6,238 nt of DNA from an uncultured Pelagibacteraceae bacterium (GTDB taxonomy: Bacteria; Pseudomonadota; Alphaproteobacteria; Pelagibacterales; Pelagibacteraceae). Under the pieces are notes generated by a model. That model saw only the letters and a list, made by a program, of their open reading frames with translations, searched no databases and was not told the DNA's origin. The stretch lies in NCBI GenBank assembly GCA_902566925.1, contig CACFKO010000031.1, positions 1 through 6,238 on the forward strand. Direction: 5' to 3'. Below are positions 1-5,700 of the stretch, piece by piece. The position numbers and the translations under genes are program-made. How positions within the stretch are numbered: the stretch's first letter is position 1; each line of letters opens with the position of its first letter.

Positions 1-642
1 AATAAACATTTGGATATTTCTTTAAAAAAACAAGAAAAAACTGATAGAAAAATTCTTGAAGTATATTCTGATATAGCAAGCCCTTTACTAAGTGATTATA
101 ATTTTTTTCAAGGTTTGGAAGGTGGAAATTTAAATTACACATCAAAGTTTAACAAAAAAAATTCTTCTAACTTTTTAACAATAAATAACTTCAAATTAAA
201 CAAAGCTCCTGCTTTGGCTAAATTATTGACCCTTGCGGATTTGAGAGGTCTTACTGATACTTTAAAAGGAGAAGGAATAAGTTTTGATACATTATCAATA
301 AAATATGAAAGCAATTCTTCAAAGATGGATATTAAAGAAATTTTTATGATTGGCCCTTCTATTTCTATATTGATAGAGGGTTATGTTGAAAAACAGAATG
401 GTTTGGTTAGTTTAAGGGGTACGTTAGTGCCAGCCAAAACATTAAACAGTATAATTTCTAAAATTCCTGTTGTTGGAGATATTTTAGTTGGAAAAAAAGT
501 AGGAGAAGGGCTTTTTGGAATTAGTTTTAAAATTAAAGGACTACCGGATAATTTAAAAACAACAGTTAATCCTGTTAAAACTTTAACTCCAAGATTTATC
601 ACTAGAGCTCTAGAGGCTGCAAAGAAAAAAGAAGCTAAGTAA
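1..642 (+). CDS. AsmA-like/DUF3971-type envelope protein, C-terminal fragment
   Basis: The reading frame is open from the first base of the window, so this is the 3' end (213 residues plus a TAA stop) of a longer gene. The TTG at position 10 is an internal leucine codon, not a start. The fragment matches the conserved C-terminal region of alphaproteobacterial AsmA-like (YhdP/DUF3971-type) proteins as I know it. It has an 'NNFKLNKAPALAKLL' segment, then 'GLTDTLKGEGISFD', then 'LRGTLVPAKTLNSI', 'IPVVGDILVG', 'GEGLFGISFKIKG' and a closing 'VNPVKTLTPRF'. Full-length members are usually around 1,000 residues with an N-terminal membrane anchor, which would lie outside the window. AsmA-family proteins are linked to lipid transport between the inner and outer membranes and to envelope integrity; that role is inferred from the family. 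The lysine/alanine-rich tail ends inside the 3' end of the opposing tyrS, with an 8-bp overlap. The family call is solid, but the exact subfamily is uncertain. Confidence 0.82.
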   Translation, partial: NKHLDISLKKQEKTDRKILEVYSDIASPLLSDYNFFQGLEGGNLNYTSKFNKKNSSNFLTINNFKLNKAPALAKLLTLADLRGLTDTLKGEGISFDTLSIKYESNSSKMDIKEIFMIGPSISILIEGYVEKQNGLVSLRGTLVPAKTLNSIISKIPVVGDILVGKKVGEGLFGISFKIKGLPDNLKTTVNPVKTLTPRFITRALEAAKKKEAK

Positions 643-1876
643 TTGTAACTTTTAAGTGAGTTTTTTTTCCAACAGACAACTTAATATAATCATTATCCAA
701 AAAATCTTTTAAACTTACAATTTTTCTTTCATCTTCAATAACTTTGTCATTAATCTTTATTCCTCTATTTTTTAAAATTCTTCTGGCATCACTTTTAGAT
801 GAAGCTAAACCATTTTGGGAAACTAAGTCTATAATGTTAATACCTTTTGAAACTATTTCTTTTGATACCTTTTTTTCTGGTATGTTTTTTCCAATGCCAC
901 CCTGAACAAAAGTTGCCTTAGCAGTTTCTTCGCTATCTTTAGCAGCTTTTAATCCATGAAGTATAGTGGTTGCTTCATTTGCTAATAATATTTTTAGTTT
1001 ATTAATATCTTTTTCCTCATCTATTTTATTAGAAAGTTCATCTGTTTTTATTTCCGTAAAATATTTTAAAAATTTTTTTACATCCTCGTCAGCAGTATTT
1101 CTCCAAAATTGCCAATAGTTGTAGGGTGAAAACATTTTTTTATCTAACCAAACAGCACCTTTTTCTGTTTTACCCATTTTAGCACCAGACGACAGAGTTA
1201 TTAGAGGAGTTGTGAGCCCAAAAGCTTCCTTTTGTAAAATTCTTCTTATTAAATCAACACCGTTAACAATATTTCCCCACTGATCAGACCCTCCCATCTG
1301 TAAAACACAATTATGTTTTTTAAATAATTGATAAAAATCATAGGCCTGTAAAATCATGTAGTTAAATTCCATATAACTTAGAGATTGTTCTCTATCTAGT
1401 CGAAGCTTAACACTATCAAAAGTAAGCATTTTGTTTATCGTAAAATGTCGTCCAATATCTCTTAAAAAATCAATATATTTTAATTTTCCTAACCAACTAT
1501 AATTATCTACAAATATTGGCTTAGTTTTTTTATTTTTAGAATATAGAAGCTTTTCAAAAATTTTTTTAATACCGGCAATATTTTTCTTTATGTTTTTATG
1601 TTTCAAAATTTTTCTAGTAGAATCTTTGCCAGAAGGATCACCAATTAGTGTTGTTCCACCTCCTAACAAAACTATTGGTTGATGACCATATTTTTGAAGA
1701 AGTCTCAAAATCATAATTTGCATTAAACTTCCTACGTGAAGACTAGGTGCTGTACTATCGAACCCTATATATGCCTTTATTGGCTTTTGAATTGAAATTT
1801 TTTCAAGCTTTTCCAAATCAGTGCATTGATTTAAAAAACCCCTGGAATTCATTTCAGATAAAAAGGTATTTTTCAT
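635..1876 (-). CDS. tyrS: Tyrosyl-tRNA synthetase (TyrRS)
   Basis: Cytoplasmic class I aminoacyl-tRNA synthetase that activates tyrosine with ATP and charges tRNA-Tyr. The protein has 413 residues, about the family norm. The Rossmann catalytic domain covers roughly residues 1-240. It contains Y36 in 'YIGFD', the HIGH-equivalent HVGS at 47-50, a GGGTTLIGDPSGK stretch at 72-84, the tyrosine-pocket 'YMILQAYDF' at 173-181 and 'GGSDQWGN' at 195-202. The KMSKS-equivalent is KMGKT at 233-237. An alpha-helical anticodon-binding segment follows (about 250-330), and a C-terminal S4 RNA-binding domain spans about 347-410. Replacement of the second HIGH histidine by serine is, as I recall, usual in alphaproteobacterial TyrRS. 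The ATG at 1876 gives the expected N-terminus and follows a good TATAAT element. The stop is TAG, and the 3' end overlaps the AsmA-like gene by 8 bp. Intact, with nothing missing. Confidence 0.97.
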   Translation of the reverse strand: MKNTFLSEMNSRGFLNQCTDLEKLEKISIQKPIKAYIGFDSTAPSLHVGSLMQIMILRLLQKYGHQPIVLLGGGTTLIGDPSGKDSTRKILKHKNIKKNIAGIKKIFEKLLYSKNKKTKPIFVDNYSWLGKLKYIDFLRDIGRHFTINKMLTFDSVKLRLDREQSLSYMEFNYMILQAYDFYQLFKKHNCVLQMGGSDQWGNIVNGVDLIRRILQKEAFGLTTPLITLSSGAKMGKTEKGAVWLDKKMFSPYNYWQFWRNTADEDVKKFLKYFTEIKTDELSNKIDEEKDINKLKILLANEATTILHGLKAAKDSEETAKATFVQGGIGKNIPEKKVSKEIVSKGINIIDLVSQNGLASSKSDARRILKNRGIKINDKVIEDERKIVSLKDFLDNDYIKLSVGKKTHLKVTIT

Positions 1877-1894
1877 AGAACTTTGCGCTTAGAA

Positions 1895-1910
1895 TCTACT
1901 ATTATACAAA
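1895..1910 (-). promoter_or_regulatory. Predicted tyrS promoter (-10 TATAAT)
   Basis: Read on the minus strand, positions 1906 to 1901 give a perfect TATAAT. Transcription would begin near 1894, leaving a leader of about 17 nt before the tyrS ATG at 1876. No good -35 hexamer is seen at 16-18 bp spacing, where the sequence is only AT-rich. No Shine-Dalgarno sequence stands out before the ATG. The perfect -10 in the only available gap makes this likely, although TATAAT arises easily by chance in such AT-rich DNA. Confidence 0.5.
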
Positions 1911-1916
1911 AATAAC

Positions 1917-1922
1917 TATAAA
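1917..1922 (+). promoter_or_regulatory. Possible anmK -10 element (TATAAA)
   Basis: TATAAA lies 12 bp before the anmK ATG at 1934, so a start near 1929-1930 would give an almost leaderless mRNA. An alternative -10, TATTAT at 1900-1905, would give a leader of about 20 nt and overlaps the tyrS -10 on the other strand. Neither has a convincing -35, and no Shine-Dalgarno is visible. anmK must be transcribed from this gap or by read-through from upstream, which is blocked here by the opposing tyrS. Confidence 0.3.
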
Positions 1923-1933
1923 TAAATATAAAT

Positions 1934-3058
1934 ATGATTAAAGAATATACAGCTTTAGGTTTAATGAGCGGCACATCCGGGGATGGGGTGGATGCATCAA
2001 TAATTAAATCAGATGGAAAGTCTGCATATAACATTATAACAGATAAGTACTTTGAGTATAATGATGAAATTTTTAAAGAGATACACAAATTAAAAGAAAA
2101 AATTCAAAGAAGCAAAGATCTTAAAACATTTTTAAATCAAATAAATTCTTTAGAAAAAAATATTACTTTATTTCACGCAAAAGTAATTAAGGAAATTTCC
2201 AAAAATAATGAGTTTGATCTGGTAGGTTTTCATGGCCAAACTATTTATCACAATTCGCTAGAAAGAATCTCAAAGCAATTAGGTAATGGCAGATTACTTT
2301 CTCAATTATCTCAAAAAGATATTGTTTATAATTTTAGAGAGAATGATATTAAAAATGGAGGTGAAGGAGCACCGCTCACACCGATTTTTCATCAATTAAT
2401 AGCAACGAAATATAAATTAGATCTACCGGTATGTATTTTGAATATTGGTGGTATATCAAACATAACAATTATTGAAGAACCAATAGGATCAAATAGTTTT
2501 ACAAGTAGAGATATTGGTCCAGGAAATTGTTTGATTGATTCTTGGGTAAGAAAGAATTCTAATTTAAAGTATGATAAAGACGGCCTTTTAGCATCGAGTG
2601 GTACACGAAATGATATTATATTTGAACAAGCACAAGAATTATTTGGTAGCAGACCTAATCATAAAACTTTATCTTTAGATATAAATGATTTTGATGTGTC
2701 TTTTGCAAGAGGTTTATCGCTTAAGGATGGTGCAGCTACATTAACCGACTTTACTGCTAGAATAATTGGATCAAACCTTTTAGCCCTGACATCAAAAGTT
2801 AGTAATAAACTTATGAAAGTATTAGTGTGTGGAGGAGGCAGAAAAAATAAAATTCTAGTTGAAAAAATAAAAAAAAATACTTTTAAAAATTTAGCTATCC
2901 AACCAATTGATGATTACGGAATTAATGGAGACTTTGTAGAGTCCCAAGCATTTGCATATTTGGCTATTAGAAATATAATAAAAGAACCAATTTCATTTCC
3001 AAATACTACTGGTTGTGACTCTCCATCGACAGGAGGAAACCTTATTAAAATTAAATAA
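1934..3058 (+). CDS. anmK: Anhydro-N-acetylmuramic acid kinase
   Basis: Cytoplasmic peptidoglycan-recycling enzyme. It hydrolyses the 1,6-anhydro ring of anhydro-MurNAc and phosphorylates the sugar with ATP to give MurNAc-6-phosphate. The protein has 374 residues, close to the 369 I recall for the E. coli enzyme. Motifs of the sugar-kinase/ASKHA fold are in order: 'GLMSGTSGDGVDAS' at 9-22 (nucleotide loop), 'GFHGQT' at 98-103, 'GGEGAPLTPIFH' at 142-153 and 'NIGGISN' at 170-176. They continue with 'DIGPGN' at 193-198, 'DGAATLTDFTA' at 265-275, 'VCGGGRKN' at 298-305 and a C-terminal 'ESQAFAYLA' at 336-344 followed by 'TTG' near 358. D193 aligns with the catalytic aspartate of E. coli AnmK (D182 from memory). 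The ATG at 1934 puts the nucleotide loop at the usual distance from the N-terminus. No other recycling gene lies next to it here. It is divergent from tyrS, and its 3' end overlaps the opposing hydrolase by 8 bp. Confidence 0.95.
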   Translation: MIKEYTALGLMSGTSGDGVDASIIKSDGKSAYNIITDKYFEYNDEIFKEIHKLKEKIQRSKDLKTFLNQINSLEKNITLFHAKVIKEISKNNEFDLVGFHGQTIYHNSLERISKQLGNGRLLSQLSQKDIVYNFRENDIKNGGEGAPLTPIFHQLIATKYKLDLPVCILNIGGISNITIIEEPIGSNSFTSRDIGPGNCLIDSWVRKNSNLKYDKDGLLASSGTRNDIIFEQAQELFGSRPNHKTLSLDINDFDVSFARGLSLKDGAATLTDFTARIIGSNLLALTSKVSNKLMKVLVCGGGRKNKILVEKIKKNTFKNLAIQPIDDYGINGDFVESQAFAYLAIRNIIKEPISFPNTTGCDSPSTGGNLIKIK

Positions 3059-3707
3059 GCTCAGTATTTTTCTTTATATAGTTATTAATAATTTTTTTTA
3101 GTTCTTCCTCTTTATCTTTAAAAAAATGGTTAGCATTTTTGATCTCAGAAAATTCAACCTGTATTCCTTTCTGATTTTTTAATCTGTTATTTAATTCATT
3201 AATACTTTCTTTTGAGACTAATTCATCTTTTTCTCCATAAATAATTTGTCCAGAAGTAGGACAGGGGGCTAAAAAAGTAAAATCATAAACATTAGGTTGT
3301 GGAGCAATGGTGACAAATTTTGTTACTTCTGGTCTTCGCATAATCAATTGCATACATATTAATGATCCAAAAGAAAAACCAGAAACCCAGCATTGACTAT
3401 AATCTTGGTTTTCTCTTTCAATCCAATCTAATGCTGCAGCAGCATCAGAGAGTTCTCCTTGACCGTTATCAAATGTTCCTTCACTTTTGCCAACTCCTCT
3501 AAAATTTAATCTTAGAACAGAAAATCCATTTTTTACAAAAGTATTATAAATTTCTTGAACAATTTTATTGTTCATCGTACCGCCATATTGAGGATGTGGT
3601 TGTAAAACTACAGCTATAGGAGATCCTTTTTTTTGATTCTTAAAATATTTTGCTTCTAAGCGACCAGCCGGACCAGTTATAAAAACTTCTAAACTTTTCT
3701 GTTTCAT
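3051..3707 (-). CDS. Alpha/beta hydrolase, COG2945-like
   Basis: Small single-domain alpha/beta hydrolase of 218 residues with no signal peptide, so probably cytoplasmic. The N-terminus 'ITGPAGRLEAKY' (10-21) and the block 'QPHPQYGGTMNNKIV' (36-50) are hallmarks of an alphaproteobacterial family that I recall as COG2945-type. The oxyanion-loop region 'NFRGVGKSEG' is at 68-77. The nucleophile elbow is G-F-S-F-G at 110-114 with S112. The probable acid is D161 in 'GEKDELV' and the catalytic histidine is H194 in 'NANHFF', so the triad is complete. 'IAPQPNVYDFTFLAPCP' at 134-150 is also typical. The substrate is unknown; esterase, thioesterase and peptidase are all possible. The ATG at 3707 gives the family-typical start. 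It is divergent from iscR across 130 bp and overlaps anmK at its 3' end by 8 bp. Confidence 0.9.
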   Translation of the reverse strand: MKQKSLEVFITGPAGRLEAKYFKNQKKGSPIAVVLQPHPQYGGTMNNKIVQEIYNTFVKNGFSVLRLNFRGVGKSEGTFDNGQGELSDAAAALDWIERENQDYSQCWVSGFSFGSLICMQLIMRRPEVTKFVTIAPQPNVYDFTFLAPCPTSGQIIYGEKDELVSKESINELNNRLKNQKGIQVEFSEIKNANHFFKDKEEELKKIINNYIKKNTELI

Positions 3708-3730
3708 AATTAATAATGATAATTAATTTC
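3708..3730. repeat. Imperfect palindrome resembling a Fur box
   Basis: A 7-bp inverted repeat, AATTAAT (3708-3714) and ATTAATT (3722-3728), surrounds a 7-nt spacer directly upstream of the hydrolase ATG. Positions 3712-3730 match the classical 19-bp Fur box (GATAATGATAATCATTATC, from memory) at 15 of 19 positions, including an unbroken 11-base core at 3713-3723. It would sit in the leader of the hydrolase mRNA and about 28 bp upstream of the proposed iscR -35. The site is almost entirely A and T, so chance similarity is a serious alternative. Confidence 0.35.
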
Positions 3731-3744
3731 AAAAAAAAAATAGA

Positions 3745-3753
3745 TTTATAACA
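3745..3753 (-). promoter_or_regulatory. Predicted hydrolase promoter (extended -10)
   Basis: On the minus strand, positions 3753 to 3745 read TGTTATAAA, an extended -10 (TGn plus TATAAA). The start would fall near 3738, giving a leader of about 30 nt that contains a ten-T run (3740-3731) and the Fur-box-like palindrome. A TTGTCG lies upstream, but its 13-bp spacing is too short for a -35, so the TG extension would have to compensate. Confidence 0.4.
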
Positions 3754-3757
3754 TGTT

Positions 3758-3785
3758 TTGAAGCGACAATTTATTTTTTTATAAA
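3758..3785 (+). promoter_or_regulatory. Predicted iscR-suf operon promoter
   Basis: TTGAAG at 3758-3763 (first four bases match the -35 consensus) is followed after 16 bp by TATAAA at 3780-3785. Transcription would start near 3792, leaving a leader of about 46 nt before the iscR ATG at 3838. This is the best-spaced -35/-10 pair in the gap. It overlaps an IscR-box-like sequence at its downstream edge, as expected for an autoregulated iscR promoter. Confidence 0.55.
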
Positions 3786-3807
3786 GTTGACTATTTTACT
3801 GGGAATT
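3783..3807 (+). promoter_or_regulatory. IscR-box-like operator
   Basis: The stretch GTTGACTATTTTACTGGG (3786-3803) resembles the type 1 IscR site of enterobacteria, which I recall as ATASYYGACTRWWWYAGTCRRSTAT. Aligned over 25 bp, about 19 positions agree, including the full GACT-A/T-rich-YA core. The right half-site is degenerate (ACTGGG instead of AGTCRR). It begins inside the -10 hexamer and covers the predicted transcription start, a position where bound [2Fe-2S]-IscR would block RNA polymerase. Inferred role: feedback repression of iscR-sufBC when Fe-S clusters are sufficient. Confidence 0.5.
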
Positions 3808-3837
3808 AATAAAAAACCCTTTAAAACAAAGATAAAT

Positions 3838-4263
3838 ATGAAATTAACAACCAAAGGCAGATACGCTGTAATGGCAATGGCAGATTTAGCCGGAAATCAG
3901 AACCTTGGACCTGTTAGTCTTAACGATATTTCTTTAAGACAAAACATCTCCCTATCATACTTAGAACAGCTATTTTCTAAACTAAAAAATGAAAAATTAG
4001 TTAAAAGTATCAGAGGTCCATCGGGGGGCTATATTTTAGAAAAAAATCCAAAAGATATAAAAATTTCCAACATTATTTTTGCGGTAGATGAGCAAGTTAA
4101 AACTTTAAATTGCAAAAGAGAATCTAAGAAAAGCTGCAATGGAAGAACAGTAAAATGTATAACACATAATTTATGGGACGATTTAGAAAAACATATAAAT
4201 GATTTTTTTGACAGTGTTAGTTTGAATGATCTAGTTAAACAAAAAAATACAAATATAAATTAG
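3838..4263 (+). CDS. iscR: Rrf2-family Fe-S regulator IscR
   Basis: Winged-helix transcription factor that senses Fe-S cluster status through a bound [2Fe-2S] cluster. I chose the ATG at 3838 (141 residues) over an in-frame TTG at 3787 because IscR/Rrf2 proteins begin 'MKLTTKGRYAVMAM', and the extra 17 codons fall in the promoter/operator. The helix-turn-helix lies about residues 27-51 ('ISLSYLEQLFSKLK' at 37-50), and the wing is 'SIRGPSGGY' at 57-65. Cluster ligands are C92, C100, C107 and H110, matching the C92/C98/C104/H107 set of E. coli IscR as I recall it, with two extra residues in the first gap and one in the second. After the ligands, 'NLWDDLEKHI' and 'SLNDLV' align well with E. coli. 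It lacks the long C-terminal tail of the 162-residue E. coli protein. It heads the suf operon: the TAG stop is immediately followed by the sufB ATG with no gap. Confidence 0.94.
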   Translation: MKLTTKGRYAVMAMADLAGNQNLGPVSLNDISLRQNISLSYLEQLFSKLKNEKLVKSIRGPSGGYILEKNPKDIKISNIIFAVDEQVKTLNCKRESKKSCNGRTVKCITHNLWDDLEKHINDFFDSVSLNDLVKQKNTNIN

Positions 4264-5700
4264 ATGAAAAACCAAAATATAAATACAAATCAAGAGTACA
4301 AATATGGTTTTACCACGGATATAGAAAATATTCGCGCACCAAAAGGGTTAAATGAAGATTCTATTAAATTTATATCTGAAATGAAAAAAGAACCAAGTTG
4401 GATGCTTGATTGGAGACTAAAAGCTTATAAAAGACTTAAAAAGTTAACAGAGCCAAACTGGCAAAAACCAAAATATCCAAAAATAGATTATCAAAATCTT
4501 TACTATTACTCAGCTCCAAAAAGTACAACTAAGAAACCAAAAAGCTTAGATGAGGTTGATCCAAAACTTATTGAAACATATAAAAAACTAGGAATACCAC
4601 TGAATGAGCAAAAAAGACTTAGCGGAGTGGCGGTAGACGCAGTTTTCGATTCAGTTTCTGTTGCAACAACTTATAAAGAGGAGCTCACAAAAAAAGGAAT
4701 TATCTTCTGCCCTATATCAGAGGCAATACAAAAACATCCTGATTTAGTTAAAAAATATTTAGGATCAGTTATACCGTTAACCGACCATTATTTTGCGACA
4801 TTAAATTCCGCAGTTTTTACTGACGGATCATTCGTGTACATACCTCCAAATGTTAGATGTCCCATGGAACTTTCAACATATTTTAGAATTAATGCATCTG
4901 AGACTGGACAATTTGAAAGAACATTAATAATTGCCGATAAAGGAAGTTACGTTAGTTATTTAGAGGGTTGTACTGCCCCAATGCGAGATGAAAATCAGCT
5001 ACATGCAGCTAATGTTGAATTAGTAGCTCTAGATGACGCTGAAATAAAATATTCTACAGTTCAAAACTGGTATCCAGGCGACAAAAATGGTGTGGGAGGT
5101 ATTTATAATTTTGTTACTAAGAGAGGCGCTTGTAGAGGAAGAAACTCAAAAATTTCTTGGACACAGGTAGAAACAGGTTCAGCAATAACATGGAAATACC
5201 CTAGCTGTATTCTGCAAGGCGACAACTCTGTTGGAGAATTCTACTCAATAGCAATCACAAATAATCATCAAAAGGCAGATACAGGAACAAAAATGATTCA
5301 CTTAGGTAAAAATACTAAAAGCAAAATTATATCCAAGGGTATATCGGCAGGTCAGGCAGATAATACTTACAGAGGATTGGTTGATATTGGAAAAAAAGCA
5401 TTAAACTCTAGAAATTATACTCAGTGTGATTCTTTATTAATGGGCAATAAGTGTGGTGCCCATACTGTTCCATATATAAAAAATAAAAATTCATCATCAA
5501 CCGTTGAGCATGAAGCAACAACATCAAAAATAAATGAAGAGCAATTGTATTACTGTAATCAAAGAGGGCTTAATCAAGAAGAAGCAGTAAGTTTGATAGT
5601 TAATGGTTTTTGCAAAGAAGTTTTACAACAATTGCCAATGGAATTTGCTGTAGAGGCTCAAAAATTAGTTGGTATTAGTTTGGAAGGTAGCGTGGGCTAA
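4264..5700 (+). CDS. sufB: Fe-S cluster assembly scaffold SufB
   Basis: Core subunit of the SufBCD complex, which receives sulfur from SufS/SufE (or SufU) and builds Fe-S clusters in the cytoplasm. The protein has 478 residues against 495 in E. coli, by my recall. The beta-helix core carries the family blocks '[15 protein letters not shown]' (132-146), 'SYLEGCTAP' (231-239), 'VQNWYPGD' (266-273), '[19 protein letters not shown]' (296-314), '[11 protein letters not shown]' (384-394) and 'EHEATTSKI' (415-423). C388 aligns with the E. coli catalytic cysteine C405 and C236 with C254. E415-H416-E417 align with the E432-H433-E434 cluster-ligand region, and R208, N210, Q267, W269 and K286 also match residues reported as important for sulfur transfer (numbering from memory). 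The C-terminus 'ISLEGSVG' is typical. It starts on the base after the iscR stop without a clear Shine-Dalgarno, suggesting translational coupling, and overlaps sufC by 1 bp. Confidence 0.97.
   Translation: MKNQNINTNQEYKYGFTTDIENIRAPKGLNEDSIKFISEMKKEPSWMLDWRLKAYKRLKKLTEPNWQKPKYPKIDYQNLYYYSAPKSTTKKPKSLDEVDPKLIETYKKLGIPLNEQKRLSGVAVDAVFDSVSVATTYKEELTKKGIIFCPISEAIQKHPDLVKKYLGSVIPLTDHYFATLNSAVFTDGSFVYIPPNVRCPMELSTYFRINASETGQFERTLIIADKGSYVSYLEGCTAPMRDENQLHAANVELVALDDAEIKYSTVQNWYPGDKNGVGGIYNFVTKRGACRGRNSKISWTQVETGSAITWKYPSCILQGDNSVGEFYSIAITNNHQKADTGTKMIHLGKNTKSKIISKGISAGQADNTYRGLVDIGKKALNSRNYTQCDSLLMGNKCGAHTVPYIKNKNSSSTVEHEATTSKINEEQLYYCNQRGLNQEEAVSLIVNGFCKEVLQQLPMEFAVEAQKLVGISLEGSVG

Noticed and set aside
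47..60. TTG at position 10 or nearby codons as the true start of the first gene
   Set aside because: The frame is open back to base 1, and the encoded sequence is clearly the C-terminal part of a much larger protein, so the start lies outside the window.
381..602. 73-codon open frame on the minus strand
   Set aside because: Lies wholly antisense to the well-supported AsmA-like C-terminal domain, shows no family features, and is explained by AT-rich composition.
647..668. Possible rho-independent terminator (AACT/AGTT stem followed by eight T) after the AsmA-like gene
   Set aside because: The stem is only 4 bp, with an 8-nt loop and no G/C clamp, and the T run is the lysine-codon-rich 3' end of tyrS read from the other strand.
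1727..1738. Loss of the second histidine in the TyrRS HIGH motif (HVGS) as a sign of an inactive or specialised enzyme
   Set aside because: HVGS is, as I recall, common in alphaproteobacterial TyrRS, and all other catalytic motifs and the S4 domain are intact.
1873..2088. 71-codon open frame on the minus strand
   Set aside because: Antisense to the conserved 5' end of anmK, covers the tyrS promoter and overlaps the tyrS start; the translation is a low-complexity hydrophobic shadow.
3082..3091. TTATTAATAA palindrome near the anmK 3' end, close to a T run
   Set aside because: A short AT-only palindrome inside the hydrolase coding region; too weak to call a terminator.
3731..3740. Run of ten A as a phase-variation tract
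   Set aside because: It lies in a non-coding leader, similar runs are common at this base composition, and nothing shows length variability.
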